Assembly: GCA_023384095.1 (NCBI GenBank)
Contig: JAHDXT010000023.1
Span: forward strand, 1 to 53,986
From: Hyphomicrobiaceae bacterium
GTDB lineage: Bacteria; Pseudomonadota; Alphaproteobacteria; Rhizobiales; Hyphomicrobiaceae
Direction of reading: 5' to 3'
DNA length: 53,986 bases
Position 1 is the first letter of the stretch; the number at the start of each line of letters is the position of its first letter. Positions 46,543 through 53,986 of the stretch are shown piece after piece. Under the pieces are notes generated by a model that had not been told where the DNA came from, did not search any database, and worked only from the letters and a program-made list of their open reading frames with translations. Both the position numbers and the translations under genes were made by a program.

Positions 46543-47487
46543 ATGCCGAGTGTGCACGGGGAGGACGGGCTCGTGCGGCCGTCCGGATATCGCGGAGCGC
46601 TGTTCGTACTCTCGGCCAGCCTCATGATGGGCGCCTGCGCACAGATGCCGGACGCGCCGCTGCCGATCCTGGGGCAGAGCGCGGAGCATGCAGCCCACCA
46701 GGAGCCGGAGCAGGCGCAGCCGCGGGCGGAGCTCGACAAGGCTGTCGTCTACTGGGGACAGCAGTACGCCAAGACCCCTCGCGACAAGAAGGCTGCCCTC
46801 GGCTACGCACTCAACCTGAAGGCCGCCGGCCAGAAGCAGAAGGCTCTCGGCGTGCTGCAGCAGGCCTCGCTCTATCATGGCGCAGACCGGGAGCTGGCAT
46901 CGGAGTACGGGCGGCTGGCGCTCGAATTCGGTCAGGTGGGGCTGGCGCGAAAGCTGCTGGCCGTGGCCGACGACCCCAGCAATCCCGACTGGCGCGTGAT
47001 CTCCGCCCAGGGCACCGTGCTGGCCAAGCAGGGCGACTACAAGGGCGCGATCCCCTACTACGAGCGGGCCCTGCAGTTGGCGCCCGACCAGCCGTCGGTC
47101 GTCAACAATTTGGCGATGGCCCTGGCCGCCGACGGGCAGCCGGCAAAGGCCGAGCCTCTGCTGCGCCAGGCCGTCGCGAGCCGCAATGCGGACCCCAAGG
47201 TGCGCCAGAATCTGGTCCTGGTCCTCGGGCTGCAAGGCAAGTACGACGAGGCGAAGCATGCCGGACTGGCGGCGGACGACGCCGCGGCCGATGTCGATTA
47301 TCTGCGACGCATGGTGCGGCTCGAGCCGAAGAGCCCATCGACATCCGTTGCCGACGCCAGGCCGGAGTCTCCGGCGCTGCGTCCCGCTTCGCGCGAGCCT
47401 GCGAACGAGGGCGATGCAGCCGACGGCTGGACCACGCGTGTCGCCAACGCAGCCCCGGCCCTCGCCTTGAAGCCATCCAAGCACTGA
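46543..47487 (+). CDS. TPR lipoprotein, TadD-like
   Basis: A 314-residue protein with a lipoprotein signal: a hydrophobic stretch and a lipobox in LMMGAC, cysteine at about residue 32. After a proline- and glutamate-rich spacer come tetratricopeptide-type repeats (about 70-260), for example GYALNLKAAGQKQKALGVLQQASLY and AIPYYERALQLAPDQPSVVNNLAMAL. It resembles TadD, an outer-membrane lipoprotein of tight-adherence pili, but no other tad gene is nearby, so the role is open. GGAGGAAGG lies a few bases ahead of the ATG. The last 55 residues are low-complexity. Confidence 0.85.
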   Translation: MPSVHGEDGLVRPSGYRGALFVLSASLMMGACAQMPDAPLPILGQSAEHAAHQEPEQAQPRAELDKAVVYWGQQYAKTPRDKKAALGYALNLKAAGQKQKALGVLQQASLYHGADRELASEYGRLALEFGQVGLARKLLAVADDPSNPDWRVISAQGTVLAKQGDYKGAIPYYERALQLAPDQPSVVNNLAMALAADGQPAKAEPLLRQAVASRNADPKVRQNLVLVLGLQGKYDEAKHAGLAADDAAADVDYLRRMVRLEPKSPSTSVADARPESPALRPASREPANEGDAADGWTTRVANAAPALALKPSKH

Positions 47488-47605
47488 TGTTTGAGCGTCC
47501 GTTGACGCCGGACTTTCCCCTGCGGCCTTTCGGCTGAGTCAGGGGATGCCGCGGGCTCTCTCATCGGGAGGGGACTTGGACGCATTTCATCTGAGCCGGA
47601 AAACC

Positions 47606-48412
47606 CTAGTACCGGTAGAGCGCGTTCAGGGCGCCGTATCCGCTGCTCTCGCCCGTCCGGTCGATCGACGCGCCGGCGGCCGCGGAGACCTCGCCGCTCG
47701 CCCATGTGTAGCGCAGGAAGGCGCCGCCCCGGCCGCTGCCGTACTCGCCATCGCCCGTGGCCGCCGCCTCTAACCCGAGCGAGAGCTCCGGCCAGATCCG
47801 ATAGCCCGCGCGCGCCCGCGCGGCGTAATCGCCGCCATGCACCGTTGACCCTGACAAGTCGATGGAAGCCCAGCTCCGCGGGCTCAATTCCAGCCAGGTC
47901 TCGAGCACGGCCTTCGCTCCCAAAGCTGCGCCGAGAGCCTCGTTGTCGAGATCCAGGGGTGTCAGGACATGGGCCTCCGTCGAGACACCGACGAAAGCCT
48001 TGACCGTCAGCGGCCCGAGCTGGCGATGGGCGCCGACGAGGACGTCGGTGTAGCTGACGTCGCCGCGGACCTTTATCCCGTGCTTGGAGTAGGCATATGC
48101 CCCGTAGCCGCCGACAGCCCGCACGCGCCAGCCATCGGCTTGGAGCGACCCGAACAGCGCCGCCATGATCCCCGTGTAGGCCGACCAGCTCCTCGCGCTC
48201 ACGTCGGCGCCGGCCCAGACCTCCTGGGACGGTTCGGCGACGGTGGCGCCGCTCCCCGGCGCCGCGAACGCGCCCGTCAGCCATCCCTGCGCCGACGCGG
48301 GCCAGGCCACGGCCAGGAGAACCAGCCCCAGGCCCAGCGCGCCACCCCGCCGCGCGTACTTCAAACGCGAGCTTGAACGCCCCACATGCCCACCCCAGGC
48401 GACGCATGCCAC
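47606..48412 (-). CDS. bcsS: BcsS-like outer-membrane protein
   Basis: A 268-residue protein with a signal peptide (cleavage near PASAQG) and alternating strands of a small beta-barrel. It matches the BcsS family associated with cellulose synthesis in Alphaproteobacteria: SQEVWAGADVSARSWSAYTGIMAAL, VRAVGGYGAYAYSK and the C-terminal YGALNALYRY, which ends with the aromatic residue expected for barrel assembly. No cellulose synthase gene is in the window. Start uncertain: GTG at 48412 or GTG at 48385. Confidence 0.8.
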   Translation of the reverse strand: MACVAWGGHVGRSSSRLKYARRGGALGLGLVLLAVAWPASAQGWLTGAFAAPGSGATVAEPSQEVWAGADVSARSWSAYTGIMAALFGSLQADGWRVRAVGGYGAYAYSKHGIKVRGDVSYTDVLVGAHRQLGPLTVKAFVGVSTEAHVLTPLDLDNEALGAALGAKAVLETWLELSPRSWASIDLSGSTVHGGDYAARARAGYRIWPELSLGLEAAATGDGEYGSGRGGAFLRYTWASGEVSAAAGASIDRTGESSGYGALNALYRY

Positions 48413-48567
48413 TGAACGACGTTAATCTAGAGTCCGAGGCAGGCTCAACTGAATTTCGTTCAGATGAAGTGCGGCTGTGCTATTCCCACAACTTCTGATT
48501 GCTCCATCGGCGGCTGGTTCGAGCTTTGCGCTGCAGTCGGCGTAACTGGACGCCGCAACCGGGGGTC

Positions 48568-49575
48568 TTGCTGACATTGAAGTTCGAGAGCTGGTTGAAA
48601 CTGACAGAGGCGGGACTCTACTGCGCTCCGGGCGGTTTTCATGTCGATCCGAGCCGCGGCGTCGAGCGAGCGGTCGTCACGCACGGCCATTCGGACCACG
48701 CGCGGCCCGGTCATGGCGCCGTGCTGGCGACAGCCGAGACGGTGGCCATCATGCAGGCCCGCCTCGGCGAGGACTCTGCGGGGTCGTTTCAGGTCCTGCC
48801 GTACGGCGAGCCGCTGCAGCATGGCGACGTGACGATCACGCTCCACCCGGCGGGGCACATCCTCGGCAGCGCCCAGGTCGCGCTCACCTACCGCGGCCAG
48901 CGCGCCGTCGTCTCGGGTGACTACAAGAGGACGCCCGATCCTACCTGCCAGCCTTTCGAGCTTGTCTCATGCGGTCTCTTCGTCACCGAGGCGACGTTCG
49001 CGCTGCCGGTGTTCCGCCACGAGCCGGACGAGAGCGAGATCGGGCGGCTGCTCGCGTCGTTGAAAGCCTTCCCGGACCGGGCGCACCTCGTCGGCTGCTA
49101 CGGCCTCGGCAAGTGCCAGCGGCTTCTCGCACTATTGCGCCGCGCCGACTACGAACGGTCGATCTACCTGCACGGCGCGCTGCAGGGCATGACCGATCTC
49201 TACGTGGCTCACGGCCAGAGCTTCGGCGACATCGTGCCCGTCGGCGAGGTGGGCCGCGGCCTTGCCGGCGAGATCGTGCTGTGCCCGCCGGCGGCGTTGA
49301 AGGACCGATGGTCGAGGCGGCTCGCCGACCCTGTCACCGCCCTTGCTTCGGGCTGGATGAGGGTGCGCGGCCGCGCCCGCCAGTACGGAGTCGAGCTGCC
49401 GCTCGTCATCTCCGATCACGCGGACTGGCCTGAGCTCATCGAGACCATCCACGAGACCGGGGCCGAGCAGGTCTGGGTGACGCACGGGCGCGAGGATGCG
49501 CTGGTCTATCAGTTGGGGCTGATGGGCAAGCGGGCTCGCGCGCTGGCGCTCCTCGGACGCGAGGACGAGGATTGA
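48568..49575 (+). CDS. Ligase-associated DNA exonuclease-like metallo-beta-lactamase protein
   Basis: A protein of about 335 residues of the metallo-beta-lactamase/beta-CASP superfamily, closest in pattern to the DNA exonuclease that is usually encoded beside an ATP-dependent DNA ligase. The metal motif is THGHSDHARPGH; further ligands are in HPAGHILGSAQV and SGDYKRTPDPT, and the C-terminal ISDHADW supplies the last metal region. The usual helicase and ligase partners are not adjacent; the next gene is a Bug-type binding protein. Start uncertain: no ATG is well placed, TTG at 48568 or 48577 and other options are possible. Confidence 0.85.
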   Translation: MLTLKFESWLKLTEAGLYCAPGGFHVDPSRGVERAVVTHGHSDHARPGHGAVLATAETVAIMQARLGEDSAGSFQVLPYGEPLQHGDVTITLHPAGHILGSAQVALTYRGQRAVVSGDYKRTPDPTCQPFELVSCGLFVTEATFALPVFRHEPDESEIGRLLASLKAFPDRAHLVGCYGLGKCQRLLALLRRADYERSIYLHGALQGMTDLYVAHGQSFGDIVPVGEVGRGLAGEIVLCPPAALKDRWSRRLADPVTALASGWMRVRGRARQYGVELPLVISDHADWPELIETIHETGAEQVWVTHGREDALVYQLGLMGKRARALALLGREDED

Positions 49576-49667
49576 CACAGTTCACTCCTATTGGCTTGTG
49601 CCGGCGGCCCGGCATCGGCGGGGAGATGGTCTGCTGGAAGCCAAAATGCGCGGGATGCGGACGCAGC

Positions 49668-49679
49668 ATTGTCAACAAT
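49668..49679. promoter_or_regulatory. Candidate operator ahead of the Bug operon
   Basis: ATTGT CA ACAAT is a perfect 12-base inverted repeat in a GC-rich setting, 83 bases upstream of the binding-protein start. Its layout fits the sites of FCD-type GntR regulators, but no regulator gene is present to confirm this. Confidence 0.4.
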
Positions 49680-49761
49680 TTCACTTGATCTGCCGACACG
49701 ACTGTTGGCAAGATCGGGACCGCAGCCTCGACACAAGCACGATATCCATGGGAGGAAAGTC

Positions 49762-50730
49762 ATGCGAAAGAAGCAGATCGGTCTGGCAGCCTTGCTCTGC
49801 GGGGCTTTCGCATTTTCGGCGGGATCGTATCCGAGCGAGGCCGTTGCCTGGCAGCCGACCAAGCCTGTGCAGCTCATCGTCGGGTTCGCCCCGGGCGGCG
49901 GCAGCGACATCAATGCGCGTGCCATCGCAGCCGGGGCGCAGGAGTGCTTCCCGACGCCTCTGGTGATCGTGAACAAGCCTGGGGCGGCCGGGACGATCGC
50001 GGCGCAGGAAGTTGCCAACGCCGCGCCGGACGGCCACACGCTGCTGCTCGGCGGCGGCAGCGAGAGCACTTCCGTGCCGGCGCACCGCAAGACCCCCTAC
50101 GATCCGCTCACCGACTTCACGCCGATCCTGCGCCTCTACGTGGGCAGCCAGTTCCTCGTCGTGAACGCCAAGTCGGCCTACAAGTCGCCGAAGGATCTGG
50201 TGGAAGCGGCAAAGGCCAAGCCCGGCCAGATCGCGCACGGGTCGTCCGGCGTCGGCAGTCTCGCACATTCGCTGCCGCTCCTGCTGGCGCTCCAGGCCGG
50301 AGTGAAATTCAAGCACGTGCCCTATCAGGGCGGAGCGCCGGCAATCCAGGCGGTGCTGTCCGAGCAGATTGATTTCACAGTCGCTGCGCCTGAGGAAATT
50401 CGCGGACTGGTCGAGGCCGGGAGCCTGCGGATCGTCGGCGTTGCATCGACCGAGCGCAATCCGGGCCACCCCGACGTTCCGACCCTGCGGGAGGCCGGGT
50501 ACGACGTGCTGGTGGAGAATATGAAAGGCTGGGTGGGTCCGAAGGGTCTGCCGGACGACGTCGTGAAGTTCCATCACGACTGCTTCCGCAAGGCGATGAG
50601 CAGCAAGGCCTGGCAGGACTACACGAAGACCTTGACCGAGCGCGACGGGTATCTCGATGGCGGCACTTTCCGCAAGGACATGTCGCAACTTCTCAAGAGC
50701 ATCGCCGCCGGCTTGGAGGAGCCGAAGTGA
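49762..50730 (+). CDS. Tripartite tricarboxylate transporter binding protein (Bug family)
   Basis: A 322-residue periplasmic binding protein of the Bug/TctC family. The N-terminal KKQIGLAALLCGAFAFSAG is a Sec signal. The mature domain has the family motifs: KPVQLIVGFAPGGGSDINARAIA, NKPGAAGTIAAQEVANAAPDGHTLLL, and ALLQAGVKFKHVPYQGGAPAIQAVLSEQIDF-type region. It binds carboxylated or amide compounds; substrate not readable. GGAGGAAA precedes the ATG by five bases. The membrane partners TctA and TctB are absent, which is common for Bug proteins. Confidence 0.95.
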   Translation: MRKKQIGLAALLCGAFAFSAGSYPSEAVAWQPTKPVQLIVGFAPGGGSDINARAIAAGAQECFPTPLVIVNKPGAAGTIAAQEVANAAPDGHTLLLGGGSESTSVPAHRKTPYDPLTDFTPILRLYVGSQFLVVNAKSAYKSPKDLVEAAKAKPGQIAHGSSGVGSLAHSLPLLLALQAGVKFKHVPYQGGAPAIQAVLSEQIDFTVAAPEEIRGLVEAGSLRIVGVASTERNPGHPDVPTLREAGYDVLVENMKGWVGPKGLPDDVVKFHHDCFRKAMSSKAWQDYTKTLTERDGYLDGGTFRKDMSQLLKSIAAGLEEPK

Positions 50731-50772
50731 TCCGCCTCCGCGATTGAGCTCGAGCCGATATTGGGTCCCCTT

Positions 50773-50886
50773 CCGTCATGGCCGCCCCGGATCCAGTCCG
50801 GGGAAGGCTCGGGCGGCAATCCACGCAACTCGCCAAACCTTACATCTGCGGCGCGTCGTGGCTTTCCGCCTCCGCGGGAATGACGG
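50773..50886. repeat. REP-like palindromic element
   Basis: Starts with CCGTCAT and CCCGGATCCAGTCCGG and ends in the inverted CGCGGGAATGACGG. The 3' part, read on the other strand, begins CCGTCATTCCCGCGGAGGCGG. It lies between the Bug gene and the dehydrogenase gene and shares CGTCAT and GGATCCAG with the element at 27.7 kb. Confidence 0.65.
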
Positions 50887-50986
50887 TGTGGGCAGGCAAG
50901 CAGGGGTATGAGGCCCGTCGATGAGGACGGGATCGAGCGACTAAAGTCTCGATCCCGGTCCCCTCGGTCAATGAGGAATCTCCCAA

Positions 50987-51886
50987 GTGAACCAGCAGGC
51001 ATCGACGCTTGTCGTCGGTTTCATCGGGCTCGGCGTCATGGGCAAGGCCATGGCCCGCAATATCCGGCGCGCGGGGTTCCCCCTCGCCGTGCACAATCGC
51101 AGCCGGCGCGCCGTCGAAGAGTTGGTGGCGGAGGGGGCGTCCGCTGGCGTTAGCCCGGAGGAGGTCGCCGCGCGGTCCGAGATCGTCGTGCTGTCGTTGC
51201 CCGATACGCCCGATGTGGAGCAGGTCCTGTTCGCCGCCCACGGCGTCGGCGTCGGTGCGCGTCCGGGAACAATCGTGATCGACACCAGCACGATTGCACC
51301 CGCGGCGACGAAAGGATTCTCGGAGCGCTTGCTGAGCCGTGGCGTGCATCTGCTCGATGCGCCCGTCAGCGGTGGACCCAAAGGCGCGATCGACGGCACG
51401 TTGAGCTGCATGGTGGGTGGAAGCGAGGCGGCGCTCGATCGCGCGATGCCGGTCTTCCAGGCGATCGGCAAGACGATCCGCCGGGTCGGCGAGAGCGGCG
51501 CGGGCCAGCTTTGCAAGGCCTGCAATCAGCTCGCCATCGTCTCCTCCCTGATGGGCGTGGTCGAAGCGCTCGTGATGGCCAAGCGGGCGGGAATTGATCC
51601 TTACGCGGTGCGTGAGGCGCTGCTTGGCGGATCAGCCAAAAGCTTCGTGCTGGAAAACCACGCCAAGCGGTTTCTGGACGGCACCCTCGAGCCGGGCTTC
51701 CGCAGCACCCTGATGCTGAAGGACATGAAGCTCGCCCTCGACGCGGCGCGCGACCTGGGCGTCTTCGCGCCGGCGACCGCACTCGGCACGGAGTTGATGA
51801 CCGCCCTGTGCAACACCGGATACGAGGGCAAGGACAGCGCGGCGCTCGGGCTCCTGGTCGAGCAGCTCTCGGGAGTGACCCGATGA
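50987..51886 (+). CDS. NAD(P)-dependent beta-hydroxyacid dehydrogenase
   Basis: A 299-residue dehydrogenase of the 3-hydroxyisobutyrate/tartronate-semialdehyde reductase family. The dinucleotide motif is GFIGLGVMGKAMARNI; the substrate-binding DAPVSGGPKGAIDGTLSCMVGG and the catalytic lysine in GQLCKACNQLAIVSSLM are intact. Substrates in this family are 2- or 3-hydroxy acids such as glycerate, 3-hydroxyisobutyrate or sulfolactaldehyde. The GTG start at 50987 follows an AGGAAT site. Its stop overlaps the ATG of the next dehydrogenase gene by four bases, so the two are coupled. Confidence 0.94.
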   Translation: MNQQASTLVVGFIGLGVMGKAMARNIRRAGFPLAVHNRSRRAVEELVAEGASAGVSPEEVAARSEIVVLSLPDTPDVEQVLFAAHGVGVGARPGTIVIDTSTIAPAATKGFSERLLSRGVHLLDAPVSGGPKGAIDGTLSCMVGGSEAALDRAMPVFQAIGKTIRRVGESGAGQLCKACNQLAIVSSLMGVVEALVMAKRAGIDPYAVREALLGGSAKSFVLENHAKRFLDGTLEPGFRSTLMLKDMKLALDAARDLGVFAPATALGTELMTALCNTGYEGKDSAALGLLVEQLSGVTR

Positions 51887-53007
51887 CGGCATCCGAGATT
51901 GCAACAACGGCCGCCGAGACATCTCGGTTCGCTGTCGAGGATCTCAATGCCTATGCGGCAGCCGTGTTCATGGCCGCCGGCCTCAGCCCGGCGCATGCCG
52001 CCGAGGTCGCCGAAAATCTGATCATTGCCGACCTGCGCGGCATCGCCTCGCATGGCGTGACGCGGGTTCCCATCTATGCGGAGCGGTTGAAGCGCGGCAT
52101 CGTCAACGCGAGGCCGGTGATCTCGGTCGAAAGAGGAACCGGGGCCGCCGTGGTGGTCGACGGCGACAACGGTCCGGGCGCCGTGGTCGGACTCGCGGCG
52201 ATGCGCGAGGCTGTCTCGCGCGCGAAGGTGCACGGCATCGGCATGTCCGTCGCCCGCCGCAGCAATCACTACGGGATTTGCACCCACTACATCCTGAAAG
52301 CGATCGAAGCCGGATGCATCGGGATCACCGCCACGAACACGGCGCCGTCCATGGCTGTATGGGGGAGCCGCGAACCCGCGGTCGGAACGAACCCGATCGC
52401 CTTCGGCATGCCCGCGGGGAAATACCCGTCTTACGTGCTCGACATTGCGACCTCGGTCGTTGCACGAGGCAAGATCGTCGAGAAGTCGAAGCGCGGGGAG
52501 GCCATTCCGCCCGGATGGGCGCTCGATCGCGATGGCCGGCCGACAACCGACTCGGTGGCCGCCGCCAATGGCGTGGTCCTCCCGTTGGCCGGCCCCAAAG
52601 GCTCGGGCCTTGCCGTCATCGTGGACGTGCTGTGCGGCGTGCTCTCGGGCGCCGCCTTCGGCAGCCTGATCGGCAACCTCTATAACGACTTCAGCAACGA
52701 GCAGAATATCGGCCACTTCTTCCTGGCGATCGATATTGCGGCACTCCGCAATCCCGACGACTTCGCCCGCGGCATGGAAACGATGATCGAGATGCTGAAA
52801 GGGAAGGCGAAGGCGCCCGGATTCGAGGAGATCCTCATGCCCGGCGAGCACGAGGCGCGACTCACCGAAACGGCTCGGAAACAGGGACTCCAACTTCCGG
52901 CAAACGTGATCGCGGACCTTGTCCAGACCGGAATGGAGTTTGGGGTGAGCTTTCCGCTCCCTGCCGACAGCCTCACAGGACGAAGTGCGGCGGTCACGGA
53001 ACTATGA
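51883..53007 (+). CDS. Ldh/malate dehydrogenase (LDH2) family oxidoreductase
   Basis: A 374-residue oxidoreductase of the LDH2/ureidoglycolate/sulfolactate family. Family segments are DLRGIASHGVTRVPIYAERLKRG, the invariant SNHYGICTHYILKAIEAG, NTAPSMAVWGSREPAVGTNPIAFG and PLAGPKGSGLAVIVD. It oxidises 2-hydroxy acids with NAD(P). The overlap with the preceding gene and the following aldolase suggest one pathway for a 2-hydroxy acid. The N-terminus carries a short extra stretch before the conserved domain. Confidence 0.94.
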   Translation: MTASEIATTAAETSRFAVEDLNAYAAAVFMAAGLSPAHAAEVAENLIIADLRGIASHGVTRVPIYAERLKRGIVNARPVISVERGTGAAVVVDGDNGPGAVVGLAAMREAVSRAKVHGIGMSVARRSNHYGICTHYILKAIEAGCIGITATNTAPSMAVWGSREPAVGTNPIAFGMPAGKYPSYVLDIATSVVARGKIVEKSKRGEAIPPGWALDRDGRPTTDSVAAANGVVLPLAGPKGSGLAVIVDVLCGVLSGAAFGSLIGNLYNDFSNEQNIGHFFLAIDIAALRNPDDFARGMETMIEMLKGKAKAPGFEEILMPGEHEARLTETARKQGLQLPANVIADLVQTGMEFGVSFPLPADSLTGRSAAVTEL

Positions 53008-53061
53008 AACCAGCCTTTTGACTTTGCAGCCACCCATCTGAAACGCGTTCCAGGGGATGCC

Positions 53062-53865
53062 ATGACTCTCGTTCCAAACGTGGCGAAGGAAAAGCTCGCC
53101 CGCGGCGCGCTCTCGGTTGGTTTCAGCCTGCGTCAGGCACGGACGGCCGACATCGCCCCGATCGCCAAGGCGTGCGGATTCGACTGGCTCAAGATCGACC
53201 TCGAGCACAATTCGATGAACCTCGACGAGGCGGCGCAGATCAGCGTTGCCGCACTTGGCTGGGGCATCACGCCGATCGTCCGCGTGCCGGGCCCCGAGCA
53301 TTGGCAGGCCACCCGGCTGCTCGACACGGGCGCGCAGGGCATCATCGTGCCTCACGTCGAGACGGCCGAGATGGCGAGGCGGGTTGTCGAGCAATGCAAG
53401 TTCCCGCCACTGGGCAGGCGCTCACTCACCGGCGGCCTGCCGCAGCTCTCCTTTGCGGCCGCAAACTATCCGCCTTCGGAGCTGGTTCATATCCTCAATG
53501 ACAAAATCATCATCGTCCTCATGCTCGAGTCCGGACTGGCGATCGAGAACGCGGAGGCCATCGCGGCGGTCGAAGGCGTCGACGTCCTTTACATCGGAAC
53601 CAACGACCTGTGTGCCGACCTCGGCATCGCGGGACAGCTCGGGCACGACAGGATCGTCGAGGCCTACGAGCGGGTGATCGCCGCCTGCAGAAAATACGGG
53701 CGCACGCCTGGAATGGCCGGCGTCTACGATCACGCGCTGATGGCGCGCTATGTCAAAATGGGGGCGCGCTTCCTGCAAGGCGGCGTCGACCTCGCCTTCA
53801 TGATGCAGGGCGCGAAAGCCCGGATGGACTTTCTTGCCTCAATTCCGCTGTCGGCAAAGGATTAA
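53062..53865 (+). CDS. HpaI-family aldolase
   Basis: A 267-residue metal-dependent class II aldolase of the HpcH/HpaI family. The catalytic histidine is in KIDLEHNSMNLD, the arginine in PIVRVPG, the glutamate in VLMLESGLAIENAE and the metal-binding aspartate in GTNDLCADLG. Members cleave 4-hydroxy-2-oxo acids or 2-keto-3-deoxy sugar acids into pyruvate and an aldehyde. The last gene of the Bug-dehydrogenase-Ldh operon in the window, so it likely cleaves the oxidised product. The substrate cannot be fixed from sequence alone. Confidence 0.94.
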   Translation: MTLVPNVAKEKLARGALSVGFSLRQARTADIAPIAKACGFDWLKIDLEHNSMNLDEAAQISVAALGWGITPIVRVPGPEHWQATRLLDTGAQGIIVPHVETAEMARRVVEQCKFPPLGRRSLTGGLPQLSFAAANYPPSELVHILNDKIIIVLMLESGLAIENAEAIAAVEGVDVLYIGTNDLCADLGIAGQLGHDRIVEAYERVIAACRKYGRTPGMAGVYDHALMARYVKMGARFLQGGVDLAFMMQGAKARMDFLASIPLSAKD

Positions 53866-53919
53866 CGATCGCTTCCTGCACAGGTGCTTTTTCGCGCGCA
53901 GGACCATGCCTCCTACTCT

Positions 53920-53986
53920 CCGTCATGCCCACGGAGGCGGGAAGGTGGATTCACATCCGAAGTGCAACAGCTGGGCGAGAAAGATC
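53920..53986. repeat. Partial REP-like element at the window end
   Basis: CCGTCATGCCCACGGAGGCGG closely matches the reverse complement of the right end of the 50.8 kb element. The window ends before the expected second half. Confidence 0.5.

Noticed and set aside
46543-47487. Part of a Tad pilus locus
   Set aside because: Only a TadD-like lipoprotein is present; no other tad or pilus gene is nearby.

Overview
This is a GC-rich window with dense, mostly opposed operons. It reads as the chromosome of an alphaproteobacterium, most likely Hyphomicrobiales (Rhizobiales). The pointers are an HWE-type histidine kinase fused to CheB/CheR, an Hda-like DnaA regulator, a BcsS-like protein, a fused indolepyruvate ferredoxin oxidoreductase and the block purN-purM / DUF2066-CDP-alcohol transferase-PerM-hda-ppk-ppx. 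The exact genus cannot be read from the sequence.

Layout. 0.4-5.5 kb: signalling block with a stand-alone CheB-like methylesterase, a single-domain response regulator and a very large CheB-CheR-PAS-HWE kinase carrying a 15-base homopolymer. 5.5-6.3 kb: coding-poor, then tRNA-Ala(CGC) with a clear promoter. 6.5-9.1 kb: YggT, DUF167, FolD and an outer-membrane beta-barrel protein. 9.2-16.2 kb: DUF1330 protein, TRAP solute-binding protein, a three-subunit molybdenum hydroxylase (large subunit frameshifted near its end), a CxxC thioredoxin-fold protein and a second Tat-exported TRAP-like binding protein. 16.4-25.9 kb: indolepyruvate ferredoxin oxidoreductase, Nudix hydrolase, MFS transporter, malonyl-CoA synthetase, 3-oxo-tetronate kinase, PanB. 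25.9-32.6 kb: aerobic benzoyl-CoA (box) genes boxB and boxC, separated by a GIY-YIG nuclease and a long palindrome, then a bactofilin fused to a CSPG/cadherin-like repeat, an isochorismatase-family hydrolase and an HpaB/4-hydroxybutyryl-CoA-dehydratase-family protein. 32.7-33.3 kb: HigBA-type toxin-antitoxin with a perfect palindrome in front. 33.4-44.0 kb: housekeeping block (DnaJ-like, Ppx, Ppk, Hda, PerM, CDP-alcohol transferase, DUF2066, PurM, PurN). 44.2-49.6 kb: cytochrome P450, RraA-like protein, TPR lipoprotein, BcsS-like protein, ligase-associated exonuclease-like protein. 49.7-53.9 kb: a catabolic operon (Bug binding protein, beta-hydroxyacid dehydrogenase, Ldh-family dehydrogenase, HpaI-family aldolase).

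How they work together. Much of the middle and the right end serves uptake and breakdown of organic acids and aromatic compounds: benzoyl-CoA ring epoxidation and cleavage, malonate activation, oxidation of aryl-pyruvates and of an unknown N-heterocycle or aldehyde by the Mo enzyme. Three periplasmic binding proteins occur without their membrane partners. Polyphosphate synthesis and hydrolysis genes sit together.

Most notable: the GIY-YIG gene plus palindrome inside the box locus, the bactofilin-CSPG fusion, the poly-G tract in the kinase gene, the broken coxL-type gene, and an AbfD-like protein that appears to lack two of the three Fe-S cysteines. No phage, insertion sequence or CRISPR array was seen.
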